A stretch of DNA of 64,000 bases from assembly GCA_900549775.1 (NCBI GenBank), contig URPR01000001.1, forward strand, positions 78,242 to 142,241, read 5' to 3'. Shown here piece after piece: positions 33,664 through 42,342 of the stretch. The notes beneath the pieces were generated by a model. That model worked only from the letters and a program-made list of their open reading frames with translations. It was not told the DNA's origin and searched no databases. Source of the stretch: an uncultured Oscillospiraceae bacterium. GTDB lineage: Bacteria > Bacillota > Clostridia > Oscillospirales > Acutalibacteraceae. Each line of letters opens with the position of its first letter. Position 1 is the stretch's first letter. Both the position numbers and the translations under genes were made by a program.

Positions 33664-33692
33664 GGTAAGTGTACTTAACTGAGGTGAAAATT

Positions 33693-35462
33693 ATGAAATC
33701 TGGCGTAATAAAGAAGGTAGCAGGACCGCTGGTTATAGCATCGGATATGAAACAAGCCAACATGTTTGACGTTGTTAAGGTAGGTAACGAAAAGTTAATT
33801 GGTGAAATTATTGAGATGCATTCGGGTGACGCATCCGTACAAGTATATGAAGAAACGACAGGGCTTGGGCCTGGTGCGCCTGTAGTATCTACAAATGAGC
33901 CTTTAAGCGTAGAACTGGGACCGGGACTTATTGGCAATATATTTGATGGCATCCAGCGTCCACTTAGCGAAATAAAAAAGGTATCTGGCAACAACCTAAA
34001 AAGAGGAATAGAAGTTTTACCTTTGAACAGAGATAAAAAGTGGAATTTTAATTCAGAAGTCAAAGTAGGCGATGAAGTTGTTTCTGGGGATATTATCGGG
34101 ACAGTTTTGGAAACACCGATAGTAAAACATAAAATAATGGTTCCGATTGGTATAAATGGTACAATAAAAAAGGTTTACGATGGGGAATTCGCAGTCGATG
34201 ATGTAGTAGCTGTTATTCAAAGTGAAAACGGTGAAGAAAAGGAAATTAAATTATTTCAAAAATGGCCTGTGAGGGTTCCAAGACCATATAAACAGAAACT
34301 TATGCCAAATGAGCCTTTGATTACGGGTCAGCGCGTTATAGATACTCTTTTTCCTATGGCGAAGGGGGGAGTCGCTGCGGTACCGGGACCATTTGGTAGC
34401 GGGAAAACTGTAGTGCAGCATCAGCTAGCCAAGTGGGCCGATGCAGATATAATAGTATATATAGGTTGCGGTGAGCGTGGAAATGAAATGACTGATGTTC
34501 TAAATGAGTTTCCAGAGCTTATAGACCCCAAAACAGGGCGCTCTCTGATGGAACGAACAGTCTTAATAGCAAACACTTCAGACATGCCGGTGGCGGCAAG
34601 AGAAGCATCTATATATACTGGTATTACTATAGCTGAGTATTTTAGAGATATGGGATACTCTGTAGCTTTGATGGCAGATTCCACATCCCGCTGGGCAGAA
34701 GCTTTAAGGGAAATGTCTGGTCGGCTACAAGAAATGCCGGGCGAAGAAGGGTATCCGGCATATTTAGGTAGCAGGTTAGCTCAGTTTTACGAACGTGCCG
34801 GCAGAGTAATTGCAAAAGGCAGCGATAAAAGAGAAGGAACTCTTAGCGTTATAGGTGCTGTTTCGCCGCCTGGTGGAGATATTTCTGAACCGGTGTCTCA
34901 AGCGACTTTAAGAATAGTAAAAGTTTTTTGGGGGCTTGATTCAAACCTTGCATATAAGCGGCATTTTCCGGCTATAAACTGGCTAAACAGCTATTCCCTA
35001 TATATAGACAGTGTAGGAAAATGGTTCTGTGAGCATGTTAATGAAAATTGGCTGAACCTTAGGCATGAATGTGTAAAAATTCTTGGAGAAGAAGCAAACT
35101 TAGAGGAAATAGTCAAGCTTGTTGGAATGGATGCATTATCTGCGTCTGATAGACTAAAACTTGAAATAGCTAGATCTATACGTGAAGATTTCTTACACCA
35201 AAATGCTTTTAATGAAGTAGATACGTATACTTCATTAAATAAGCAGTTTCTCATGCTGAATTTAATTTTTAAATTTCAAGAAACTGCAAACGAACTAATT
35301 ACGAATGGTGTTGAAGTGGAAGAAATTTTAAAATTTAAAAGTCGTGAAAAAATAGGACGATTTAAATATGTGGAAAAAGATGACCTTGAAAAAGAATATG
35401 AGGAAATACTCAAAGAAATGGCAAAAGAAGCTGAAAACGCTGTGAGAGAGGAGGAAGAATAA
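33693..35462 (+). CDS. ntpA: V-type ATPase catalytic subunit A
   Basis: The nucleotide-hydrolysing subunit of the A3B3 head. The 589-residue protein has an N-terminal beta barrel, the A-type bulge/non-homologous region (about residues 110-195), Walker A GPFGSGKTVVQH and Walker B region YSVALMADSTSRWAEALREM. It also has YIGCGERGNEMTDVL and GDISEPVSQATLRIVKVFWG. ATG 33693 follows GAGGTG. The stop TAA overlaps the ntpB ATG by one base. No insertion (intein) is present. Confidence 0.97.
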   Translation: MKSGVIKKVAGPLVIASDMKQANMFDVVKVGNEKLIGEIIEMHSGDASVQVYEETTGLGPGAPVVSTNEPLSVELGPGLIGNIFDGIQRPLSEIKKVSGNNLKRGIEVLPLNRDKKWNFNSEVKVGDEVVSGDIIGTVLETPIVKHKIMVPIGINGTIKKVYDGEFAVDDVVAVIQSENGEEKEIKLFQKWPVRVPRPYKQKLMPNEPLITGQRVIDTLFPMAKGGVAAVPGPFGSGKTVVQHQLAKWADADIIVYIGCGERGNEMTDVLNEFPELIDPKTGRSLMERTVLIANTSDMPVAAREASIYTGITIAEYFRDMGYSVALMADSTSRWAEALREMSGRLQEMPGEEGYPAYLGSRLAQFYERAGRVIAKGSDKREGTLSVIGAVSPPGGDISEPVSQATLRIVKVFWGLDSNLAYKRHFPAINWLNSYSLYIDSVGKWFCEHVNENWLNLRHECVKILGEEANLEEIVKLVGMDALSASDRLKLEIARSIREDFLHQNAFNEVDTYTSLNKQFLMLNLIFKFQETANELITNGVEVEEILKFKSREKIGRFKYVEKDDLEKEYEEILKEMAKEAENAVREEEE

Positions 35463-36841
35463 TGCCAAGAGAATATAAAACTATAGAAGAAGTGTCTGGC
35501 CCGCTGGTTTTAGTGAGAGGTGTAAGCAATGTCAACTACGATGACCTTGGAGAGATTGAGCTTGAAGACGGTACAAAAAAACGATGCAAAGTTTTAGAGA
35601 TAGACGGGACAAATGCTTTAGTACAGCTTTTTGAAAGTTCAGCAGGGATCAATTTATCAAACAGCAAAGTTAAGTTTTTGGGCAGGAGTATGCAACTGCC
35701 AGTTTCTGAAGATATATTAGGGCGAGTGTTTGACGGTTTAGGCAAAGTGCTGGATGATGGACCTGAGATAATTCCAGAAAAACGCCTTAATATAAATGGA
35801 CTTGCTATGAATCCTGTTGCGAGAAACTACCCGAGTGAATTTATACAAACTGGAATATCAGCTATTGATGGATTAAATACGTTGGTGCGAGGACAAAAGC
35901 TGCCTATTTTTTCAGGAAGCGGTCTTCCTCATGCTCGCCTTGCTTCTCAAATAGCAAGACAAGCGAAAGTTGTAGGGACTAAAGATGCATTTGCTGTAGT
36001 TTTTGCCGCAATAGGTATAACGTTTGAAGAAGCAAATTTCTTTATTGAAAACTTCAAAGAAACAGGGGCAATAGACCGCAGTGTTATGTTTATAAACTTG
36101 GCAAACGACCCCGCAATAGAAAGAATAGCGACACCTAGGATGGCTCTTACAGCAGCAGAATATTTGGCTTTTGACAAAGGCATGCATGTATTGGTTATCT
36201 TGACAGATGTAACTAATTATGCAGATGCGTTAAGGGAAGTTTCTTCAGCGAGGAAGGAAGTCCCTGGTAGAAGAGGGTACCCGGGATACATGTACACAGA
36301 CTTAGCTTCGCTTTACGAAAGGGCAGGGCGGCAAAAGGACAAAAATGGTAGTATTACTTTAATCCCGATATTAACTATGCCGGAAGATGATAAAACTCAT
36401 CCTATACCGGACCTTACAGGGTATATCACTGAAGGGCAAATTATTTTGAGTAGAGAACTTTACAGAAAAAATATAACTCCTCCAATTGATGTTTTGCCAT
36501 CGCTTTCTAGACTTAAAGATAAAGGGATAGGGAAGGGCAAAACTCGAGAAGACCACGCCAGTGTGATGAATCAGCTTTTTTCAGCTTATGCGAGAGGAAA
36601 AGAAGCAAAAGAACTTATGGTGATTTTGGGTGAAGCAGCTCTTAGTGAAATGGACAAAATTTATGCAAAGTTTGCAGATCAGTTTGAACAGAAGTATATT
36701 TCTCAAGGCTATGAAAATAATCGTTCCATTGAAGAGACATTAAATATAGGTTGGCAACTTTTGTCGTTGCTGCCAAAGTCTGAACTGAAAAGAATAGATG
36801 ATAAATTTATAGATAAGTACTATCGCAAAGTAGGTGAATAG
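35462..36841 (+). CDS. ntpB: V-type ATPase subunit B
   Basis: Non-catalytic partner of subunit A in the head, 459 residues. It has ISAIDGLNTLVRGQKLPIFS with SGSGLPHARLASQIARQA in place of a full Walker A, as expected for B subunits. VILTDVTNYADALREVSSAR and PGRRGYPGYMYTDLASLYER are the family signatures, with a helical C-terminal domain (RSIEETLNIGWQLLSLLP). It is coupled to ntpA by a one-base overlap, and GAGGAGGAA precedes it. Confidence 0.97.
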   Translation: MPREYKTIEEVSGPLVLVRGVSNVNYDDLGEIELEDGTKKRCKVLEIDGTNALVQLFESSAGINLSNSKVKFLGRSMQLPVSEDILGRVFDGLGKVLDDGPEIIPEKRLNINGLAMNPVARNYPSEFIQTGISAIDGLNTLVRGQKLPIFSGSGLPHARLASQIARQAKVVGTKDAFAVVFAAIGITFEEANFFIENFKETGAIDRSVMFINLANDPAIERIATPRMALTAAEYLAFDKGMHVLVILTDVTNYADALREVSSARKEVPGRRGYPGYMYTDLASLYERAGRQKDKNGSITLIPILTMPEDDKTHPIPDLTGYITEGQIILSRELYRKNITPPIDVLPSLSRLKDKGIGKGKTREDHASVMNQLFSAYARGKEAKELMVILGEAALSEMDKIYAKFADQFEQKYISQGYENNRSIEETLNIGWQLLSLLPKSELKRIDDKFIDKYYRKVGE

Positions 36842-36845
36842 TTTA

Positions 36846-37484
36846 GTGAATACTGCTGTTACCCCGACGAGAATGGAACTTACCAGGCTAAAAAAGAAGT
36901 TGCTTACCGCAAGACGTGGTCATAAGCTTTTAAAAGATAAACGCGATGAGATGATGCGACAGTTTTTAAAGTTAATAGAAGAAAATAAAAATTTAAGACT
37001 CAAAGTAGAAGACTCGATAAAGAGGTATCACGACGATTTTACTTTGGCTCAAGCGGAAATGGGAAGTGATCAACTGAAAACGGCGATTTTGTCGCCTAAA
37101 CAAGACGTATTTTTAGATGTAAAATATAAAAGCATAATGAGTGTTAAAGTACCGCAATTTACCTATAGAATGAAAACTAATAAAAAGGCCGATATTTTCC
37201 CGTACAGTTTTGCTACTACAAGTGCAGCGTTAGATGAAGCACTTGAAAATTTATTTGAAATTTTCAAGGATATGGTAAAACTTGCAGAATGCGAAAAAGT
37301 ATGCCAGAAATTATCTTACGAAATAGAAAAAACAAACAGGCGTGTAAATGCACTTGAATATATTGTTATTCCGGAAGCCCAAACGAATATAAAATATATA
37401 TCGGCAAAAATAGATGAAAATGAACGCAGTAATTCTGTGAGGCTGATGAAAATAAAAGACATGATGTTAAATGCGTATTCTTAA
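36846..37484 (+). CDS. ntpD: V-type ATPase subunit D (central shaft)
   Basis: The rotating shaft, a long antiparallel coiled coil of 212 residues: TPTRMELTRLKKKLLTARRG and HKLLKDKRDEMMRQFLKLI at the start, RVNALEYIVIPEAQTNIKYI near the end. GTG 36846 is preferred because AGGTGA lies eight bases before it and the product then begins NTAVTPTRMEL, as in Enterococcus NtpD. GTG 36834 would add four residues and overlap ntpB. It is the last gene of the operon, and a strong terminator follows. Confidence 0.93.
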   Translation: MNTAVTPTRMELTRLKKKLLTARRGHKLLKDKRDEMMRQFLKLIEENKNLRLKVEDSIKRYHDDFTLAQAEMGSDQLKTAILSPKQDVFLDVKYKSIMSVKVPQFTYRMKTNKKADIFPYSFATTSAALDEALENLFEIFKDMVKLAECEKVCQKLSYEIEKTNRRVNALEYIVIPEAQTNIKYISAKIDENERSNSVRLMKIKDMMLNAYS

Positions 37485-37528
37485 ATTAAAAAGGGAAACA
37501 CGTTTGATTTTTATTTATTTACATTTAC

Positions 37529-37568
37529 AGAAAAGCAACCACAATGTTGTGGTTGCTTTTAAGTTTTT
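37529..37568. terminator. Perfect palindromic terminator after the V-ATPase operon
   Basis: AAAAGCAACCACAA (37531-37544) pairs exactly with TTGTGGTTGCTTTT (37547-37560). T tracts on the plus side and A tracts for the minus strand let it terminate both the V-ATPase operon and the small minus-strand gene that converges on it. Confidence 0.85.
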
Positions 37569-37581
37569 TTATTATTCAAAT

Positions 37582-37734
37582 TTATACTATTGAATAATCC
37601 AGATACTCTTCAAGTTCTTCTTCGTCTTTTTTCTTTTTCTCAAAGTAAACAATAGCTGTAGCAACTGCAGCGGCAATAGTAGCAGCTGTGGCGACTATTG
37701 CAATTAATATACTAAATTTATTACACTTTTTCAT
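37582..37734 (-). CDS. Small single-span membrane peptide (50 aa)
   Basis: A 50-residue frame starts at ATG 37734 after GGGGTG. It encodes KKCNKFSILIAIVATAATIA followed by AAVATAIVYFEKKKKDEEE and an acidic end (LEEYLDYSIV). One Ala/Ile-rich transmembrane helix covers about residues 8-30, with a Lys cluster then a Glu cluster on the presumed cytoplasmic side. The layout resembles the YtxH-like small proteins frequent in Clostridia, whose role is unknown. The frame fills an otherwise empty gap between convergent genes, and the terminator lies just after its stop. Confidence 0.72.
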   Translation of the reverse strand: MKKCNKFSILIAIVATAATIAAAVATAIVYFEKKKKDEEELEEYLDYSIV

Positions 37735-37810
37735 AAATACACCCCGCATTTATTAAATTTACAAACTATTTTATAATAAGTTTCTTAAACTGTCAAGTTA
37801 AAGCTTGGCA

Positions 37811-39196
37811 TCATACTTCCAGCAAATATCCGTGCTTTGGTTTATTCATTCCTTTGCTTTGAAAGGTAGAATGTTGTTTTTCTCGTTTATCGTTAAAAAA
37901 ATTATAGTTTTTTATAAATTCACTTCTTTTGTTAAAAAAAGTTTTTTTTGTATCCTCCGTTTTAAGCATAGACTCAATTGTAAGTAAACGGTTATACTTA
38001 GCGACTCTTTCGCTTCGGCATGGCGCACCTGATTTTATTAACCAGCTGCTGGAAGCAACAGCGATATCTGCTATGGAAGTATCTTCCGTTTCGCCCGAGC
38101 GATGCGACACTACAGTGCTATACCCTAGAGATTTTGCGGTTTCGATTGTTTCAAATGTTTCTGATAATGTACCGATTTGATTTGGCTTAATTAATATGGA
38201 ATTTGCAAGATTTTGTTTGGCGCCATGTTTTAACTTTTCTGAGTTCGTAACGAATAAATCGTCCCCAACTAGCTGTATTCGGCTACCCAGAGTTTCAGTC
38301 AATATAGCCCATCCATCGAAGTCTTCCTCGGACATTCCATCTTCTATCGAAATAATAGGATACTTCTCGCACCAGTTGTACCAGAAATCAACTAATTCTT
38401 GACTTGTAAATGATTTCTGCCTTTTCAACATCGTATAGTTGTTCCCAAAATGCCATTGGCTGCTAGCCGCGTCCAGAGCAATTTTCACTTCATTTGTGCT
38501 ATATCCGGCTTGATTTATAGCTGAAATTATAACCTCGATAGCTTCTTCGTCTGAAGTCAAGTTTGGCGCGTAACCGCCTTCATCTCCAACAGAGGTTTCA
38601 TAGCCGTTGCTTCTCAATATGCTCCCTAATGTATGATATATTTCACTGCACCAGCGTAGTCCTTCTTGAAAACTATTAGCTCCTGTCGGAACTATCATAA
38701 ATTCTTGTATATCCACATTGTTTGAAGCGTGCACACCGCCGTTCAAGATATTCATCATTGGTGTGGGCATTTTCTTTGAGGAAAATCCACCGAGATATCT
38801 AAACAGGGGCATGTTGTAAAATTTTGAAGCAGTTTTCGCAAAAGCCATAGATGCAGCTAACGTTGCGTTTGCACCTAAGTTTGACTTGTTTTTAGTACCG
38901 TCAAGTTCCATTAATAAATTATCTACACTCCACAAATCTGGATTTTTTAGCCGGGTTAAGGCAGGAGAAATAATTTCATTAATGTTTTTTACGGCAGTTG
39001 TCACGCCTTTTCCAAAAAAACGGTTACTATTTTGGTCTCTTAATTCAAGTGCCTCATTTTTTCCCACGGATGCACCGGACGGTACGCTAGCACTATCGCA
39101 GGTTCCGTCCGAAAAAGTCACGGAAGCCCATACTGTAGGAAATCCCCTAGAATCAAGAATCTCCAATGCTTTTACTTTTTGTATACTTGTATTCAT
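37811..39196 (-). CDS. eno: Enolase with an extended C-terminus
   Basis: Dehydrates 2-phosphoglycerate to phosphoenolpyruvate in glycolysis. Active-site features are present: SVPSGASVG loop, SVGDEGGYAPN (general acid Glu), Mg ligands in ALDAASSQ, SIEDGMSEEDFDGW and LVGDDLFVTN, catalytic Lys in ILIKPNQIGTL, VSHRSGETEDT and SGAPCRSERVAKYN. Unlike standard enolases of about 430 residues, this has 461, with a basic, polar C-terminal tail (KREKQHSTFQSKGMNKPKHG) in place of the usual ending. Several loop residues differ from the common consensus (SGASTG, DCAASE). GAAGGGG precedes ATG 39196. Confidence 0.9.
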   Translation of the reverse strand: MNTSIQKVKALEILDSRGFPTVWASVTFSDGTCDSASVPSGASVGKNEALELRDQNSNRFFGKGVTTAVKNINEIISPALTRLKNPDLWSVDNLLMELDGTKNKSNLGANATLAASMAFAKTASKFYNMPLFRYLGGFSSKKMPTPMMNILNGGVHASNNVDIQEFMIVPTGANSFQEGLRWCSEIYHTLGSILRSNGYETSVGDEGGYAPNLTSDEEAIEVIISAINQAGYSTNEVKIALDAASSQWHFGNNYTMLKRQKSFTSQELVDFWYNWCEKYPIISIEDGMSEEDFDGWAILTETLGSRIQLVGDDLFVTNSEKLKHGAKQNLANSILIKPNQIGTLSETFETIETAKSLGYSTVVSHRSGETEDTSIADIAVASSSWLIKSGAPCRSERVAKYNRLLTIESMLKTEDTKKTFFNKRSEFIKNYNFFNDKREKQHSTFQSKGMNKPKHGYLLEV

Positions 39197-39234
39197 TGTT
39201 TTTTCCCCTTCAAAATTCAAGTTTTACTTTTGCT

Positions 39235-39284
39235 AAAATCAGTATGCGCTTGTGCGAAAAGCTTTATACATTTATGCTGATTTT
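39235..39284 (-). terminator. Inverted repeat between spoIID and eno
   Basis: AAAATCAG (39235-39242) pairs with CTGATTTT (39277-39284), with a 34-nt loop. Read on the minus strand it begins at the spoIID stop codon and is followed by TTTTAGC. It could be a weak terminator or attenuator between spoIID and eno. The large loop and short stem keep confidence low. Confidence 0.3.
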
Positions 39285-40278
39285 ATTCCTTTTCAAGGCT
39301 TGTGTTGGGGTAATACCAAGACAAAATTTGCTTATAAGATGCGCCCTGTTTTGCCATCTCGTTTGCGCCGTATTGACTCATACCAACGCCGTGACCGTAT
39401 CCTTTTACTGTGAATATAACTTTATCATCGCAAATATTTATGGTGAAGTTTGAAGAGCGGAGTGCAAAAGCTTCTCTTACCTGTCTGCCATTAACAGTTT
39501 TGTCGCCAATGTTAATGGATTTTATCATTCCGGCCTGAGTACGTTCATTTTCGTGTACCCACGAGTTAACATCATCGTTAAAATTTGATTGAAATTTATC
39601 TTGTGCAATTGTTTTAAATTCATCTAGCGACAATTCTTTTTTGCTTTGATAGCCTGGAGCTGAAAGGTCATAAGGGCTTGGCACAGACATTAAATAATCT
39701 GCATTTCCTCCGAAAACGTCCTCTAAATTTTCAGTATTTCCGCTAGATATGGAATGATAAAGAGCTTCAATATATTTACCGTTCTGTTTGAGACTTTCAC
39801 CATAGACACTGTCGACTATTTTCATCATTTTGTCGTAATATTTCTCGAAATTTTCTTGCCATCGCTCTTTTAGCATTTCGGGAGTCATATAGTAAATTCG
39901 ATTTTTTGAATCAACGCTAAAATCACAGCCTTTTAAACCATCGTCCGGCCTATTTCTTTGATTTTCTTGTAAATTTTTAAAGTAAGTATAAGCGGCTACC
40001 GTTTGTGCCTTTAAAGCTTCCACCTCATTTAATGGTGACATTTCGCAAGCAACACTTAAGCACAAAAATTCTCGTACATTTACATTAATTATTTCGCCAT
40101 TTGATTTATCTAGTACTTTAAACTTATCGTCATTCGTTTTGTTTTTTGATAAATTGACATTTTGGAATATATTTTTTACGTTCGGTATATCAACCTTGAA
40201 GTTACCATTTAAAGCGAAAACAGGCGTAATTATCATAAAAATAAATAAGATTAAGAGTAAAATAATTTTTTGTTTCAT
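39283..40278 (-). CDS. spoIID: Stage II sporulation protein D (SpoIID/LytB lytic transglycosylase)
   Basis: Lytic transglycosylase that with SpoIIP and SpoIIM drives engulfment of the forespore. It has an N-terminal signal anchor (KIILLLILFIFMIITPVFA), then the SpoIID domain: LSVACEMSPLNEVEALKAQT with the catalytic Glu, VAAYTYFKNLQ, HSISSGNTENLEDVFGG and the end GYGHGVGMSQYGANEMAKQG. At 331 residues it is typical. Sigma-E control is family knowledge. AAGGGAGAA precedes the ATG. It reads toward eno, 86 bp away. Confidence 0.95.
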   Translation of the reverse strand: MKQKIILLLILFIFMIITPVFALNGNFKVDIPNVKNIFQNVNLSKNKTNDDKFKVLDKSNGEIINVNVREFLCLSVACEMSPLNEVEALKAQTVAAYTYFKNLQENQRNRPDDGLKGCDFSVDSKNRIYYMTPEMLKERWQENFEKYYDKMMKIVDSVYGESLKQNGKYIEALYHSISSGNTENLEDVFGGNADYLMSVPSPYDLSAPGYQSKKELSLDEFKTIAQDKFQSNFNDDVNSWVHENERTQAGMIKSINIGDKTVNGRQVREAFALRSSNFTINICDDKVIFTVKGYGHGVGMSQYGANEMAKQGASYKQILSWYYPNTSLEKE

Positions 40279-40382
40279 GAGTTTTTTCTCCCTTTTTGTT
40301 AATATAACTATTTACAATTTTTTTTTTAAGAAGTAAAATATATATGCAATATCTTAAATTTTTATTTTTAGGAGTGTTTTAT

Positions 40383-41216
40383 ATGAAATTGAAACATTTA
40401 AAAATTCCAGTTTTTATATCATTGGTTTTACTTGCGGTTATGTTCATCTTACAAACGGCTGGCAAGCTTAACGGCATTTTCGGAAATTCAGATTTTATGT
40501 GTAATGCAGTTTGCTTTTTTTCAATTTTATTTTTAGCAGTTGTTATTATTGTGATGGGCTATTGCGTCAAGTGGCCAAAGGATTTTAGCTTTACTGTGAA
40601 GAAAAACGTGATTACGTCTATTTTTTCATTGTTGGCTGGCGTATTTTTAGGGGCTGAATCTATTACAAAACTATTAAATTATATTAATGGCTACAGAGAT
40701 ATTATGCAGCTTGTTTTATCCTTATTCGGAATAGCTTCCGGTATAGTTTTTGTAATGATAGGCATATGTTACTTTATAGGCAAGAATATATTTAAAAATA
40801 GAGAGATTTTAGTTTTAATTCCTGTTGTTTGGAGTATAATAAGATTGTTTGAAAGATTTTCGGTTTACAGTTCTGTTTCACGTTACCCGTGGGAAATGTT
40901 GGACGAAATAGTAGTAATTTTCGTTACGCTATTCCTTTTAAATCTAGCAAGAGTATTTGCAAACATTGACAATGCAGGTAAATTGAGAGGACTTTTCGTT
41001 TTTGGCTACTTGAGCGTTATTTTTATAGTTTTTGAAACTGTTTTCCTCTCAAAGACGAATACATTGGATTTGCAATACTTTACAAATACTGTGAATTATT
41101 TCCTAGCTATATTTATTATAGCTTTGCTTGAAAACTTGAGTAAAGCTTTACAAAAAAGCGGAAATAACAAAGTGAAAGTGTTAGCTGAAAAACCGGATGA
41201 CGAAGTAGCGGAATAA
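40383..41216 (+). CDS. Polytopic membrane protein of unknown function
   Basis: A 277-residue protein with about eight hydrophobic segments (IPVFISLVLLAVMFILQTAG, CFFSILFLAVVIIVMGYCV, IVFVMIGICYFIG and others) and a short charged C-terminal tail (KPDDEVAE). ATG 40383 lies eight bases after AGGAG, whereas ATG 40344 has no SD. I do not recognise a family or catalytic motif. It is followed 34 bp later by gapA in the same orientation, so the two may be cotranscribed, but no functional link is evident. Confidence 0.75.
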   Translation: MKLKHLKIPVFISLVLLAVMFILQTAGKLNGIFGNSDFMCNAVCFFSILFLAVVIIVMGYCVKWPKDFSFTVKKNVITSIFSLLAGVFLGAESITKLLNYINGYRDIMQLVLSLFGIASGIVFVMIGICYFIGKNIFKNREILVLIPVVWSIIRLFERFSVYSSVSRYPWEMLDEIVVIFVTLFLLNLARVFANIDNAGKLRGLFVFGYLSVIFIVFETVFLSKTNTLDLQYFTNTVNYFLAIFIIALLENLSKALQKSGNNKVKVLAEKPDDEVAE

Positions 41217-41250
41217 ATGTTTTTTAATATTTAAGGGGGAGTGTTGTTTT

Positions 41251-42270
41251 ATGGCAATTGGTATTGGTATAAATGGATTTGGAAGAATTGGAAGGTTAGT
41301 GTTTAGGGCAGCAGTTTCAAGGCCGGATTTATTCGATATTAAGCTTATAAATGACCCTTTTATTGATTTAGATTACATGGCTTACATGACAAAGTACGAT
41401 ACAGTTCACGGAAGGTTTAATGGGGATATTTCTACAAAAGACGGTAAACTTGTGGTAAATGGCAAGAATGTAGATGTATGTGGATTTAAATCACCAGATG
41501 AAATACCGTGGGGGAAATTTGGTGCAGAGTATATTGTTGAGTCTACGGGGGTATTTTGCACAACTGAGAAAGCTTCTGGGCACTTTGTAGGTGGAGCTAA
41601 AAAGGTAGTGATTTCAGCTCCGGCAAAAGATAAAGAAACTCCGACATTTGTTTGTGGGGTAAACTTGGATAAGTACACTAAAGACATGAAAGTAGTTTCT
41701 AACGCTTCTTGTACAACGAACTGCCTGGCACCACTTGCAAAAGTTATAAATGACAACTTTAAAATTGTTGAAGGACTGATGACTACAGTACATGCCATTA
41801 CAGCCACCCAAAGAACGGTTGATGCTCCATCATCGAAAGACTGGAGGGGTGGAAGAGCCGCTGCAAACAATATTATTCCATCTTCTACCGGAGCTGCTAA
41901 GGCTTGTGCATTGGTTATACCTGAACTGGCAGGAAAACTTACAGGAATGTCGTTTAGAGTGCCTACTCCGGACGTTTCTGTTGTTGATTTAACTTGCCGT
42001 CTTGAAAAATCTACAACTTACGAAGAAATTTGCAAAGTTGTGAAGTTGGCCTCTGAAAATGAAATGAAAGGTGTTTTAGGTTACACAGAAGACGCAGTAG
42101 TTTCTTCGGACTTTTATACAGATCCCAGAATTTCTATTTTTGATGCTAAAGCCGGAATCATGTTAAATGACCATTTTGTGAAACTGGTTGCCTGGTATGA
42201 TAATGAGTGGGGATATAGCAACAAGATTTTGGATTTGATCGCTCATATGTATAAAGTTGATAATAGATAA
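41251..42270 (+). CDS. gap: Glyceraldehyde-3-phosphate dehydrogenase, type I
   Basis: NAD-dependent oxidation and phosphorylation of glyceraldehyde 3-phosphate in glycolysis. The 339-residue protein has the Rossmann start GIGINGFGRIGRLVFRAA, catalytic Cys154 in SNASCTTNCLAPL, TVHAITATQRTVDAPS, RAAANNIIPSSTGAAKA and the end VAWYDNEWGYSNKI. AAGGGGGA precedes the ATG. A strong terminator follows. Together with enolase it makes this a glycolytic neighbourhood, although the two genes converge from opposite strands around spoIID. Confidence 0.97.
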   Translation: MAIGIGINGFGRIGRLVFRAAVSRPDLFDIKLINDPFIDLDYMAYMTKYDTVHGRFNGDISTKDGKLVVNGKNVDVCGFKSPDEIPWGKFGAEYIVESTGVFCTTEKASGHFVGGAKKVVISAPAKDKETPTFVCGVNLDKYTKDMKVVSNASCTTNCLAPLAKVINDNFKIVEGLMTTVHAITATQRTVDAPSSKDWRGGRAAANNIIPSSTGAAKACALVIPELAGKLTGMSFRVPTPDVSVVDLTCRLEKSTTYEEICKVVKLASENEMKGVLGYTEDAVVSSDFYTDPRISIFDAKAGIMLNDHFVKLVAWYDNEWGYSNKILDLIAHMYKVDNR

Positions 42271-42288
42271 TACTGAAGATTTTTAACG

Positions 42289-42330
42289 ATAAAAAAAGCA
42301 TCCACAATATTAAGTGGATGCTTTTTTTAT
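42289..42330. terminator. Bidirectional terminator between gap and the MATE gene
   Basis: AAAAAAAGCATCCAC (42291-42305) pairs exactly with GTGGATGCTTTTTTT (42314-42328), with an 8-nt loop. The A and T tracts make it work for both converging genes. Confidence 0.9.
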
Positions 42331-42342
42331 ATTTTTGTGAAA

